Source of the DNA: Nocardioides alpinus
Lineage (GTDB): Bacteria; Actinomycetota; Actinomycetes; Propionibacteriales; Nocardioidaceae
Direction: 5' to 3'
Assembly: GCF_900112035.1 (NCBI RefSeq)
Contig: NZ_FOKC01000003.1
Span: 248,001 to 312,000, forward strand
DNA length: 64,000 nucleotides
Numbering within the stretch: the stretch's first letter is position 1; the number at the start of each line of letters is the position of its first letter. The notes under the pieces are model-generated. The model saw only the letters and a list, made by a program, of their open reading frames with translations. It was not told the origin of the DNA and did no database searches. Both the position numbers and the translations under genes were made by a program. Below are positions 50,233 to 59,173 of the stretch, one piece after another.

Positions 50233-51719
50233 CGCAGCTCTGCGATCACGGTCTTGAGCTCGGTGTAGTCGTCCAGGCCGAACGACCCGAGCTCGCGGCC
50301 CCAGCCGGACTGCTTGAAGCCACCGCGCGGCAGGGTGACGTCGTCCGCGTGCCAGGTGTTGAGCCAGACCGTGCCCGCGCGCAGCTTGCTGCCGACGCGG
50401 TGGGCGGTGCCGAGGTCCTTGGACCAGACACCGGCGGCGAGGCCGTAGACCGTGTTGTTGGCCGCGGCGACGACCTCGTCCTCGGTGTCGAACGGGATGG
50501 CGGTGATGACCGGGCCGAAGATCTCGTCGGTCTGGATGGCCATCTGCTCGGTGACACCGGTGATGAGGGTCGGTGCGAAGAAGTAGCCGTTGTCGGCCGC
50601 CGGGTCGGCGCTGCCCGCGGCGAGCGTGGCGCCGTCGGCGACCGCGCCACGGACGTAGCCCATGACCTTCTCGTGCTGCTCCTGCGAGACCAGCGGACCC
50701 ATCGTGGTGGCGGGGTCGAACGCGTCGCCGACCTGGATGGCCTTCGCCGCCTTCGCGACGCCCTCGATGACCTGGTCGAAGACCTCGCGCTGGACGTAGA
50801 GGCGCGAGCCGTTGACGCAGCACTGGCCCTCGTTGAAGAAGCCCGCGAGGGCGGCACCGGCGATCGCGGCGTCGAGGTCGGCGTCGGCGAAGATGATGTT
50901 GGGTGCCTTGCCGCCGAGCTCGAGGGAGACCTTCTTGAGGTTGCCCGCTGCCGCTGCGGCGATCTTCTTGCCGACCTCGGTGCTGCCGGTGAAGGCGACC
51001 TTGTCGACACCGTGGTGCTCGACCAGCGCGGCGCCCGTCTCGCCGAAGCCGGTGACGACGTTGACGACGCCCGCCGGCAGGCCGGCGTCGAGGAGGAGCT
51101 GGCCCAGGCGCAGCGCGGTGAGCGGGGTCTGCTCGGCCGGCTTGAGGATGACGGTGTTGCCCGCGGTGATCGCCGGGACGATCTTGAAGGCGGCCATGGT
51201 CAGGGGGAAGTTCCAGGGCACGATGCCGGCGACCACGCCGAGCGGCTCCCGACGGGTGTAGGCGTGGAACTCGCGACCGGGCACCGACATCGGGATCGTC
51301 GTGCCCTCCATCTTCGTGGCCCAGCCAGCAAAGTAGCGGAACAGCTCGGCGGCCACGCCCACGTCCCCGCGGGCGGAGGCGAGGCTCTTGCCGTTGTCGA
51401 GCGACTCGAGCTGGGCGAACTCCTCGGCCTGCTCGTCGATCAGGTCGCCGATGCGCCACAGCAGGTGCGAGCGGTCGCGCGGGCTGAACTTCGACCACGG
51501 CGAGCCGGCCTCGAAGGCGTTGCGGGCCGCGACCACGGCGCGGTCGACGTCGACGGCGGAGGCCTGGGCCACCTGGACCAGCACCTGCTCGGTGGCCGGG
51601 TTGACGGTGTCGAAGGTCGCGCCGTCCTTGGCGTCGACCCATTCGCCGTCGATCAGCAGCTGCTTGGTCGAGGCCAGGAACGAGGAGACGGCGGGCAGGA
51701 GCGAGGAGTTCTCGGACAT
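50229..51719 (-). CDS. NAD(P)-dependent aldehyde dehydrogenase
   Basis: A 496-residue ALDH starting at ATG 51719 with AAGGA upstream. Active Cys in NEGQCCVNGSRLYVQ, Glu in SLELGGKAPN, substrate entrance ILKPAEQTPLTAL, NAD site FTGSTEVGKKI. Close to phenylacetaldehyde/betaine/2-oxoglutarate-semialdehyde type enzymes; substrate not evident. Within the uronate operon it may oxidise an aldehyde arising from uronates or glyceraldehyde, but this is inference. Separated from the permease by 92 bases. Confidence 0.9.
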   Translation of the reverse strand: MSENSSLLPAVSSFLASTKQLLIDGEWVDAKDGATFDTVNPATEQVLVQVAQASAVDVDRAVVAARNAFEAGSPWSKFSPRDRSHLLWRIGDLIDEQAEEFAQLESLDNGKSLASARGDVGVAAELFRYFAGWATKMEGTTIPMSVPGREFHAYTRREPLGVVAGIVPWNFPLTMAAFKIVPAITAGNTVILKPAEQTPLTALRLGQLLLDAGLPAGVVNVVTGFGETGAALVEHHGVDKVAFTGSTEVGKKIAAAAAGNLKKVSLELGGKAPNIIFADADLDAAIAGAALAGFFNEGQCCVNGSRLYVQREVFDQVIEGVAKAAKAIQVGDAFDPATTMGPLVSQEQHEKVMGYVRGAVADGATLAAGSADPAADNGYFFAPTLITGVTEQMAIQTDEIFGPVITAIPFDTEDEVVAAANNTVYGLAAGVWSKDLGTAHRVGSKLRAGTVWLNTWHADDVTLPRGGFKQSGWGRELGSFGLDDYTELKTVIAELR

Positions 51720-51811
51720 GGGAGTCCTTCCATGGAGAGCGGGAGTCGTGGTGGTGCGGGGAGGAAGTCGTACGGGAGACAGTGGTGCGCGAGAGGGAGA
51801 CGAGTGGACGG

Positions 51812-52819
51812 CTACTTGATGATCAGCACCTTGGATCGGTCGAGGGTGAGCGCGACGGCGGCGACGATGATCGCGCCGTAGAGGATCTGCTCGTAGGCCG
51901 ACGGGACACCGACGATCGGGAGCCCGACGCGGAGCAGGGTGATGACGAGGGCGCCGACGAGCGAGCGCCAGAGGCTGCCGTGGCCGCCGGTGATGGCCGT
52001 GCCGCCGACCACGATGGCCGCGACGGCCGGGAGCAGGAGGTTGTCGGCCATGGTCGGGCTGCCGCTGAAGTTGCGGGAGACCAGCATGATCGCGGCCAGG
52101 CCGGCGCACGCGCCGGACACCGTGAACGCCGCCACCTTGACCAGGTCGACCGGCGTGCCGGCCAGGCGAGCCGCCGACTCGGAGTAGCCGGTGGCCCGGA
52201 CGAAGCTCTCCAGCGGGGTGAGCTTGAGGACCAGCGAGATGGCGGCGACCACGAGCACGGCGACGAAGAACGACATCGGGACCACGCCGCCGACGTAGAG
52301 GGTGAGCCACTTGGTGGCGTCGCGGTCGACGATGCGGATCGGTCCGGCGTCGGAGATCACCAGCGCGACGGCCGAGAAGATGCTCATCCCGCCGAGGGTC
52401 ACGATGAAGGACGGGATCCTCAGCACCACGTGGGCCAGGCCCTGCACCGCACCGATCGCCGCCGCCACACCGATCGCGGCGAGCGTGGTGAGCCCCCCGA
52501 GGTCCGGCAGCCACATCGCGAACAGGACCGTGGTCAGCGAGCACAGGGCGGCGATGGAGAGGTCGATGCCGCCGCACAGCACCACCAGCGTGGCGCCTGC
52601 CGCGAGCACCGCCAGCGGTGCCGACGTACGCACCGCGGCCGTGAGGCTGCGCTGGGTCAGGAAGTCGGGGTCGGCGATGGTCAGGGCGGCCAGCAGCACG
52701 ACGAGCGCGATGACCGGCATGAAGGATGTCAGCCGCTGGCCCAGGGTCGGACCGCCCTTGACGGGGGCGGTGTCGCCGGTCGGGCCGACGTCGGGGGTGG
52801 CGAGGACGGGAGTGCTCAC
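51812..52819 (-). CDS. Sugar ABC transporter permease (RbsC type)
   Basis: A 335-residue inner-membrane permease with about eight to ten segments: PVIALVVLLAALTIADP, LAVLAAGATLVVLCGGIDLSIAALCSL, ALITLLRVGLPIVGVP and others. LVVLCGGIDLSIAA is the RbsC-family signature. It partners the ATPase at 54385 and a second permease (55395); its start is four bases from the ATPase stop. Confidence 0.91.
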   Translation of the reverse strand: MSTPVLATPDVGPTGDTAPVKGGPTLGQRLTSFMPVIALVVLLAALTIADPDFLTQRSLTAAVRTSAPLAVLAAGATLVVLCGGIDLSIAALCSLTTVLFAMWLPDLGGLTTLAAIGVAAAIGAVQGLAHVVLRIPSFIVTLGGMSIFSAVALVISDAGPIRIVDRDATKWLTLYVGGVVPMSFFVAVLVVAAISLVLKLTPLESFVRATGYSESAARLAGTPVDLVKVAAFTVSGACAGLAAIMLVSRNFSGSPTMADNLLLPAVAAIVVGGTAITGGHGSLWRSLVGALVITLLRVGLPIVGVPSAYEQILYGAIIVAAVALTLDRSKVLIIK

Positions 52820-52822
52820 GAC

Positions 52823-54385
52823 TTAGACCATTTCCTTCACGAGGTCGAGGGGGGTCGGCTTGGCGCCCGAGGGGCAGCCGACCTCCGCGGTCGCCCGGCC
52901 GTCGCTCATCACGATGATCCGGTCGGACATGCCGATGGCCTCCTCGAGGCTGTCGGCGAGCAGCACGGTCGCGACACCGCTGTTGGCGAGCTCGCGCATG
53001 AGCCGGTAGACCTCGGAGCGGGCGCCGATGTCCAGGCCGCGGGTGGGGTGGTCGAGGAGCAGCAGCCGGATGTCGCCGGCCACCAGCCAGCGCGCGAGCA
53101 CGACCTTCTGCTGGTTGCCGCCGGAGAGCCGCTGGATGGCGGTGCCACGGTGCGGGGTGCGGATCGAGAGGCGCTCGATCCACTTGTCCACCAGGGTCGC
53201 CTGCTTCTGCGGCATGACGAGCGGGCCGGAGCACCGCGACTTCTGCTTGGTGAGGGTCATGTTGTCCGCGACCGACATCGGCCCGACCATGCCCTCGATC
53301 TTGCGCTCGGCCGGGACGTAGCCGACACCGGCGGCGCAGGCCGCACGGGTGCCCGACAGGTCGAGCTTGTCGCCGTCGAGGGTGACCTCGCCCGCCTCGA
53401 TCGGCTCGGCGCCGAAGAGCGCACGGCAGACGTCCTCGCGACCGGACCCGTGGACGCCGACGATGCCGACGATCTCCCCGGCGTGCACGTCGAGGTCGAC
53501 GTCACGGAAGGTGGCACCGGACAGGCCCTTGACCACGAGGCGGGGCTGGAGCGGCTGGTCGGACCGCTCGGCCGCGGTGTCGTGGTAGTGGTCCTCGGAC
53601 CCGGTGGAGCCGATCATCATGCGGTGCAGCTCGGCCGGAGCGGCGCTCGCGGTGGACACCTCCCCCACCGACTGGCCGCCGCGGAGCACGAGGACGCGGT
53701 CGCAGACGTCGAGCACCTCGTCGAGGCGGTGCGAGACGAAGATGACGGACGCGAACTCGCGCAGCCGGCGCACCTGGGTGAAGAGGGTCTCGATCTCCGC
53801 CGACTCCAGCACCGAGGTGGGCTCGTCGAGGATGATCACGGGCGGGTGGGAGGTGCGCTCCTCGATCCGGAGGACCTTGGCGATCTCCACCATCTGGCGC
53901 TCGGCGAAGGTCAGCGTGTCGGTGCGCGCCAGCGGGTCGATCTGCGACCCGATCTTGTCGAGCTGCTCCTGGGCGAGCTTGCGCATCGTGTCCCAGCGGT
54001 AGAGACCACGGCGTACGCCGGCCCCCTCGCTGCCGAGCACGATGTTCTCGGCGGCCGTCAGGTTGGGGACGAGCGACTGCTCCTGGAAGACCATGCCGAT
54101 GCCGTGGTCGGCCGCCTCGACGACGCTGCGGAGGCGGACCTTCTCGCCGCGCACCCAGATCTCGCCGGCGTCCGGACGGACCAGGCCGACCAGTGCCTTG
54201 AGGAGGGTGGACTTGCCGGCACCGTTCTCGCCGGCGAGGCCGAGCACCTCGTTCTGGTGGACGACCAGGTCGACGCCGTCGAGCGCCTTGACGCCCGGGT
54301 AGTGCTTGACCAGGCCACGCACCTCGAGGGCGTGGACCGGGGCCGACGCCTGCGCGTCGGGCTGCGACTGGAGGTGGGTGGTCAC
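52823..54385 (-). CDS. Sugar ABC transporter ATP-binding protein (two NBDs)
   Basis: A 520-residue RbsA-type ATPase. NBD1: Walker A GENGAGKST, signature-equivalent LTFAERQMVEIAK, Walker B VIILDEPTS. NBD2: degenerate Walker A GVHGSGRED, signature LSGGNQQKVVLAR, Walker B LLLLDHPTRGLDIG in which the catalytic Glu is His. The Walker B change is in the half that is often non-catalytic in this family. GTG start overlaps the preceding permease. Confidence 0.92.
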   Translation of the reverse strand: MTTHLQSQPDAQASAPVHALEVRGLVKHYPGVKALDGVDLVVHQNEVLGLAGENGAGKSTLLKALVGLVRPDAGEIWVRGEKVRLRSVVEAADHGIGMVFQEQSLVPNLTAAENIVLGSEGAGVRRGLYRWDTMRKLAQEQLDKIGSQIDPLARTDTLTFAERQMVEIAKVLRIEERTSHPPVIILDEPTSVLESAEIETLFTQVRRLREFASVIFVSHRLDEVLDVCDRVLVLRGGQSVGEVSTASAAPAELHRMMIGSTGSEDHYHDTAAERSDQPLQPRLVVKGLSGATFRDVDLDVHAGEIVGIVGVHGSGREDVCRALFGAEPIEAGEVTLDGDKLDLSGTRAACAAGVGYVPAERKIEGMVGPMSVADNMTLTKQKSRCSGPLVMPQKQATLVDKWIERLSIRTPHRGTAIQRLSGGNQQKVVLARWLVAGDIRLLLLDHPTRGLDIGARSEVYRLMRELANSGVATVLLADSLEEAIGMSDRIIVMSDGRATAEVGCPSGAKPTPLDLVKEMV

Positions 54386-55395
54386 TTCGTCACCTGGTTC
54401 CTACGACGCTGGGGGATGACTGCTGCCGCGACGGCCGCGACGACGATGAGGCCCTGGACACCGCCCTGCCAGTAGGGGCTGACGCCGACCTGGACGAGGC
54501 CGTTGGTCAGCACGGTGACCAGCAGGACACCGACGGCGGAGTGGAGGATGCCTCCGCGACCGCCGGTGAGCAGGGTGCCGCCGACGACGGCGGCGGTGAT
54601 GGCCGCGAAGTCGTAGCCCTTGCCCGCCTGCACGAGGCCGGCGCTGAGCTGGCTGGTGACCATCACGCCGGCGAGGCCGTAGAACGCACCGGCCAGGGTG
54701 AACACGGCGACCTTGTAGGGGGCGACCTTCACCCCGGACAGGGCGAGCACCTCCTCGGCACCGCCGATGGCGAAGGCGTAGCGACCCAGGCGCGAGTAGC
54801 ACTGGATGAGCCAGCCGATGAGCACGCAGCCGAAGGCGATCCAGGTCAGGTAGGCCAGACCGAGGAACCGCTCGATGGCCCATCCGCGCAGCATCTCGTC
54901 GGAGATGTTGGGCTGGACCCCGCCGAACAGGAGCGTGGCCACCCCGAGGCCCACGGCGGAGACGCCGAGGGTGGTCATGAAGGACGGCACCTTGAGCAGC
55001 ACCAGGGCGAGCCCGCTCAGGCAGCCGAGTGCCGCAGCCAGGAGGACCGCGACCAGGACCCCGAGAAGTCCCCAGTCGTTGCCGTTGCGGTTGTTGGCGA
55101 CCAGGAGGGACACCGCGATCGCGGCGGCCCCCATGACGCCCGGGGCGGAGAGGTCGATCGACCCCATCATCAGCACGAAGGTGATGCCGCAGGTCACGAC
55201 GGCGAGGACTGCCGCCGCGTCCATGATGTTCTGCACGTTGCCGATCGTCCGGAATCCGGGACTGATCAGCGCGAAGAGCAAGAAGATGACTGCGAGTGCG
55301 ATCGGGGGACCTGCGTCCCTGAGCGACACCCCCCGCCGAGGCTGGGGGCGTGGCGGGAGCACGACCTCTGTGTCGGCGCCGGCGGGGGATGTCAT
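54382..55395 (-). CDS. Sugar ABC transporter permease (RbsC type)
   Basis: A 337-residue permease starting at ATG 55395 (MTSPAGADTEVVLPP); GTG 55401 is an alternative. Hydrophobic segments such as PPIALAVIFLLFALIS, VVTCGITFVLMMGSIDLSAPG, ALGCLSGLALVLLKVPSF; the MMGSIDLSAPG segment marks the RbsC family. Two bases from the substrate-binding gene's stop. With the permease at 51812-52819 it would form a heterodimer. Confidence 0.91.
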   Translation of the reverse strand: MTSPAGADTEVVLPPRPQPRRGVSLRDAGPPIALAVIFLLFALISPGFRTIGNVQNIMDAAAVLAVVTCGITFVLMMGSIDLSAPGVMGAAAIAVSLLVANNRNGNDWGLLGVLVAVLLAAALGCLSGLALVLLKVPSFMTTLGVSAVGLGVATLLFGGVQPNISDEMLRGWAIERFLGLAYLTWIAFGCVLIGWLIQCYSRLGRYAFAIGGAEEVLALSGVKVAPYKVAVFTLAGAFYGLAGVMVTSQLSAGLVQAGKGYDFAAITAAVVGGTLLTGGRGGILHSAVGVLLVTVLTNGLVQVGVSPYWQGGVQGLIVVAAVAAAVIPQRRRNQVTK

Positions 55396-55397
55396 GG

Positions 55398-56483
55398 TCA
55401 CGAAATCGCGCCCTGCGAGCGGCTGAAGACGTTGTCGCACTCGAAGTCAGCGGCGTCGACCTCGGGAGAGGTGAAGTCGCCGACGTTGTCGCCGGTGATC
55501 AGGAACTGCTCGGCGAACCAGGCGCGGTCCTCGTCGGCGATGTCCTCGACGGCGAGCTCACCGGTGGCCACGCAGAAGCCGATGGCCAGGCCGATGCCGC
55601 CCTGCCACGGGCCGTCGCTCGAGACGGTCGCGGTCATGGTGCCGTCCTCGATGGCGGTCAGTGCGTCCGGGACGGCGTCGATGCCGACCACGGCCACGTC
55701 CGTGCGACCGGCCTGCTCGAGCGCTGCGAGCGCGCCGAGCGCCATGTCGTCGTTGGCGGCCCAGATGCCCTTGAGGTCGTCCCCGTGCTTGGTGAGGAGC
55801 GTCTTGGTGACCGCGAGCGCCTCGTCACGGGAGAAGTTGGCGGTCTGGTCGTCGAGCAGCTCGACGTCCGGGTTGGCGGCCAGCGACTCCTCGAGACCGG
55901 CGAAGCGGTCCTTGGCGGCGCCGGTGTCCAGGATGCCCTGCAGGGCGACGATGCCGCCCGAGCCGCCGATGGCCTCGGCGAGCGCGTCACCGATCTGCTT
56001 GCCCGACTCGACACCGTTGTAGGTGATGTGGCTCAGCCACTGGTCGTAGTCGGCGACGTTGAGGTCGGCCGGCTTGTTCCACTGGGTGACGAGGTAGGCG
56101 CCGGCCTCCTCCGCACCCTCGACGATCGGCGGGGTGTCGGAGTCGCCGTTGGGCAGGATGTTCATGACGAGGCACTCGGTGTCGCCGGCGAGGAGCTGGC
56201 TGATCTGCTCCTGCTGGCGCGTCGAGTCGCCGTCGTAGGTGAGGCGGTCCTGCGTGAGGCCGACCTGCTCGGCGAACGCGTCGCCACCATCGAGCCACGC
56301 GGCCTCGTAGGGGTTGGACTCGTTGCGCACCTGGCCGACGAGGGTGACGTCCTCAGGGGCACAGGCACCGGCCTCGGAGCCGCCGCTGCTGCTGCCGCCG
56401 GCCTCTTCACTGCAGCCTGCGAGAGCGGCTGCGGCCAGGGTCAGGCCGAGCACGATTGCGGTCGGACGAGAGGTGAACTTCAT
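55398..56483 (-). CDS. Sugar ABC transporter substrate-binding lipoprotein
   Basis: A 361-residue periplasmic-binding-protein-like lipoprotein: signal AIVLGLTLAAAALAGCS with lipid Cys. The Peripla_BP_4 fold is seen in TLVGQVRNESNPYEAAWLDGGDAFAEQVG, GGSGGIVALQGILDTGAAKDRFAGLEESLAANPDVELLDDQTANFSRDEA, GIWAANDDMALGALAALEQAGRTDVAVVGIDAVPDAL. Ribosome site GAGG. Likely ligand is a deoxy-keto-uronate, unsaturated oligouronide or sugar acid, judging from the operon. Confidence 0.91.
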   Translation of the reverse strand: MKFTSRPTAIVLGLTLAAAALAGCSEEAGGSSSGGSEAGACAPEDVTLVGQVRNESNPYEAAWLDGGDAFAEQVGLTQDRLTYDGDSTRQQEQISQLLAGDTECLVMNILPNGDSDTPPIVEGAEEAGAYLVTQWNKPADLNVADYDQWLSHITYNGVESGKQIGDALAEAIGGSGGIVALQGILDTGAAKDRFAGLEESLAANPDVELLDDQTANFSRDEALAVTKTLLTKHGDDLKGIWAANDDMALGALAALEQAGRTDVAVVGIDAVPDALTAIEDGTMTATVSSDGPWQGGIGLAIGFCVATGELAVEDIADEDRAWFAEQFLITGDNVGDFTSPEVDAADFECDNVFSRSQGAIS

Positions 56484-56628
56484 GGTCGATCCTCATTCTC
56501 TTTCAGTGCCGGTGATCGGCGGGTGGGACTGACTGGGTCAGGTACTGCCCCGAGGAGTGGGTGGTGCTGGTGCGGATGCTGCTGTGTGCGGTTCTGGGTG
56601 GGTCCTGGGGTGGGTCTCCGGGTCTCCG

Positions 56629-57384
56629 TCATCGGGCCATCCAGCCGCCGTCGACGGTCAGGACGTGGCCGTTGACGTAGTCGGCCGCGGACGAGCTGAG
56701 GAAGACAGCGGCACCGGCGATGTCGTCGGCCGAGCCCCAGCGTCCGGCCGGGATCCGTTCGAGGATGGCGCGTGACCGGTCGGGGTCTTCGCGCAGGGCG
56801 GTGGTGTTGTCGGTGGAGATGTAGCCCGGCGCGATCGCGTTGACCTGGACGCCGTGGGGTCCCCACTCGTTGGCGAGCGCCTTGGTGACGCCCGCGACGC
56901 CGTGCTTGCTGGCGGCGTAGGACACGACACGGACGCCGCCCTGGAAGGACAGCAGGCTGGCGATGCTGACGATCTTGCCGTGGCCCCGCTCGACCATGGG
57001 TCGGCCGAGCTGCTGGCAGAGGAAGAACATGCCGTTGAGGTTGACGTCCATCACGTGCTGCCAGGAGTCGCGACCGACGGCGACGCTGTCCTCGCGGTCG
57101 ATGATGCCGGCGTTGTTGACGACGATGTCCACCTGGCGCGACCCGGTCAGGTCGGACCCGACGCGCTCGACGGCGTCGAGGTCGCTGACGTCGAGGTCGA
57201 TCACGTCCACGGTGCCGCCGAGCTCACGGACGGCGTCGCGGGTGGCGTCCTGCGCACCCGGTCGACCGAGCAGGACGACGTCGGCGCCGGCGCGGGACAG
57301 GCCGAGGGCGACCGCGCGGCCGATCCCGCGACCGGCTCCGGTCACCACGGCGCACTTGCCCTGCAGGTCGAACGGGGAGGTCAC
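56629..57384 (-). CDS. kduD: 2-dehydro-3-deoxy-D-gluconate 5-dehydrogenase (KduD)
   Basis: A 251-residue SDR reducing 3-deoxy-D-glycero-2,5-hexodiulosonate to KDG. GTG start at 57384 overlaps the kduI stop with AGGACC upstream. Motifs: TGAGRGIG, NNAGIIDR, SYAASKHGV (Tyr/Lys), CQQLGRPMVERGHGKIVSIASLLSFQGG. Normal length for KduD. Coupling to kduI strengthens the assignment. Confidence 0.93.
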   Translation of the reverse strand: MTSPFDLQGKCAVVTGAGRGIGRAVALGLSRAGADVVLLGRPGAQDATRDAVRELGGTVDVIDLDVSDLDAVERVGSDLTGSRQVDIVVNNAGIIDREDSVAVGRDSWQHVMDVNLNGMFFLCQQLGRPMVERGHGKIVSIASLLSFQGGVRVVSYAASKHGVAGVTKALANEWGPHGVQVNAIAPGYISTDNTTALREDPDRSRAILERIPAGRWGSADDIAGAAVFLSSSAADYVNGHVLTVDGGWMAR

Positions 57385-58196
57385 AGGTCCTCCACCGCCA
57401 CGGGGCTCAGGTCGGTGTAGCAGTTGTTCTCGCCGGCCATCGCCCAGATGAAGGCGTACGCCCCGGTGCCGGCGCCGGAGTGGATGGACCACGGCGGGGA
57501 GATGACGGCCTCACGGTTCTTGACGACGAGGTGACGGGTGGAGCCGGGCTCGCCCATGAAGTGGAAGACCCGGTCGTCCTCGGCGAGGTCGACGTAGCAG
57601 TAGACCTCGGTGCGACGCGCGTGCAGGTGCGGGGGGAAGGTGTTCCACACCGAGCCGTTGGCGATCACGGTGACACCGAACTGGAGGACCGAGGTCTGCA
57701 GGTCCTGGCCCCAGGCGTAGCGGAAGAGGCTGCGCTCGTTGGCCGAGTCGGCCGACCCGAGGGCCAGCGGCTCCACCTCGGTGTGGGTCAGCTGCTGCGC
57801 GGGGTAGGTCGCGTGGGCACCGGCGGAGACGAAGTAGAAGGCGGCCTCGGCACCGGCGAAGGCGACGTCGCTCCCCCGGCCGACGAAGAGTCCGTCGAGG
57901 TGCTGCAGCTCGAACTTCTCACCGTCGACGATCACGTGGCCGGCGCCGCCGACGTTGATGACGCCGAGCTCACGTGCCTCGAGGTGGGACTCGGTGCCGA
58001 GCACCTCGGTCCAGGCCGGCAGGTCGAGCTGACCCGTGCCGGGCACGGCGCCGCCGATGACCATCCGGTCCTCGTGGGTGTAGGTCGCGTTCACCTCGCC
58101 GGCGACGAAGAGGTCCTGGACCAGGAAGTTCTCGCGGAGGTCGGCCGTGGTGGCAGTCTCCGCACTGGTCGGAGCTGTCGAATATCGGACCTGCAT
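57381..58196 (-). CDS. kduI: 5-keto-4-deoxyuronate isomerase (KduI)
   Basis: A 271-residue double-cupin zinc isomerase for unsaturated uronate breakdown products. The Zn ligands are visible as HLHARRTEVYCY (two His and Glu) and WSIHSGAGTG (final His). ATG 58196 is chosen, with GTG 58199 as alternative. First gene of the nine-gene operon; the promoter region lies between it and the IclR gene. Confidence 0.94.
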   Translation of the reverse strand: MQVRYSTAPTSAETATTADLRENFLVQDLFVAGEVNATYTHEDRMVIGGAVPGTGQLDLPAWTEVLGTESHLEARELGVINVGGAGHVIVDGEKFELQHLDGLFVGRGSDVAFAGAEAAFYFVSAGAHATYPAQQLTHTEVEPLALGSADSANERSLFRYAWGQDLQTSVLQFGVTVIANGSVWNTFPPHLHARRTEVYCYVDLAEDDRVFHFMGEPGSTRHLVVKNREAVISPPWSIHSGAGTGAYAFIWAMAGENNCYTDLSPVAVEDL

Positions 58197-58228
58197 CACG
58201 CGGCACCCCTTGGTGTTATGAACTGCGT

Positions 58229-58247
58229 TCGTAGATGTGAACTACGA
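58229..58247. promoter_or_regulatory. Inverted repeat in the kduI-iclR promoter region
   Basis: TCGTAG and CTACGA arms flank ATGTGAA. Nearby GTTC/GAAC pairs and TGAACGTCT (58285) occur too; the last also appears before the giant oxidase gene (48350). These are candidate sites for the IclR regulator. Confidence 0.5.
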
Positions 58248-58369
58248 GGACCATAGACGTGACTCCCGTCACTGGTCAAGGGGTTGAACGTCTGTCCATG
58301 TATGCGAACTAGCGCTACGATGGCCGAGCGAGGCGGGGGTCTCGCTCCACCACGGAGAAGAGAAGACGC

Positions 58370-59170
58370 ATGCAGCTCCAGACAGACATCAGTGCCGCGA
58401 CCAACGGCACTGCCGCCGGACCGGTCAAGTCGGCCGCCCGCGCGCTCGACCTGCTCGACGAGATCGCGGCCCACGGCCCGGGCACCCAGCTCCAGCTGTC
58501 GACCCGGCTGAGCATCCCCAAGAGCAGCCTGCACGCGCTGCTGCGCACGATGGTCGACCGCGGCTGGCTGCAGACCGACCCGACCGGCAGCGTCTACCAG
58601 CTCGGCATCCACTCCCTCGTCGTCAGCTCGGCCTACCTCGACGGCGACCCCGTCCTCGCGCGCGCCACGTCGGTGCTCGACGAGGTGGCCGCCGCCACGG
58701 AGGAGACCGTCCACCTCGGACGCCTCGACGGCTCCGACGTCATCTACACCGCCAAGCGCGAGTCGATCCACCCGCTGCGCATGCACTCCGCCGTCGGTCG
58801 CCGGCTCCCGGCGTACGCCACGTCGCTGGGGCGCTCCCTCCTCGCCGAGATGCCCGTCGAGGCGCGCGCCGACATGGTGCCCGAGCACATCGCGCGGATC
58901 ACCCCCAACACGACGACCGACAAGGACGCCGTGCTCGAGATCATCGAGCAGGCGGCCTACCAGGGCTACGCGACCGAGAGCGAGGAGTCGTGCATGGGCG
59001 TGCGCTGCTTCGGCGTGGCGCTCCCCTTCACCCACCAGGCCGTCGACGCGCTCAGCGTCGCGGTGCCGATCAGCCGCCTGGTCGACGGGCGCGAGGACCT
59101 CATCATCGAGACGCTGCTCAGCGTCAAGGCGCGGCTCGCCGCCGTGCACGGCAACAGCCTGGTGCGCTGA
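58370..59170 (+). CDS. IclR family regulator of the uronate operon
   Basis: A 266-residue KdgR-like IclR protein. Winged helix: SAARALDLLDEIAAHGPGTQLQLSTRLSIPKSSLHALLRTMVDRGWL; the effector GAF-like domain has AYATSLGRSLLAEMP and YATESEESCMGVRCFGVALPF. Divergent from kduI. KdgR-type IclR regulators respond to KDG in other bacteria. GGAGAAGAG ribosome site. Confidence 0.9.
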   Translation: MQLQTDISAATNGTAAGPVKSAARALDLLDEIAAHGPGTQLQLSTRLSIPKSSLHALLRTMVDRGWLQTDPTGSVYQLGIHSLVVSSAYLDGDPVLARATSVLDEVAAATEETVHLGRLDGSDVIYTAKRESIHPLRMHSAVGRRLPAYATSLGRSLLAEMPVEARADMVPEHIARITPNTTTDKDAVLEIIEQAAYQGYATESEESCMGVRCFGVALPFTHQAVDALSVAVPISRLVDGREDLIIETLLSVKARLAAVHGNSLVR

Positions 59171-59173
59171 GGA

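Noticed and set aside
52823..54385. Walker B His in NBD2 as a damaging mutation
   Set aside because: Related sugar transporters commonly carry LDHPTRG in the second domain, so it is likely a family variant rather than a defect.
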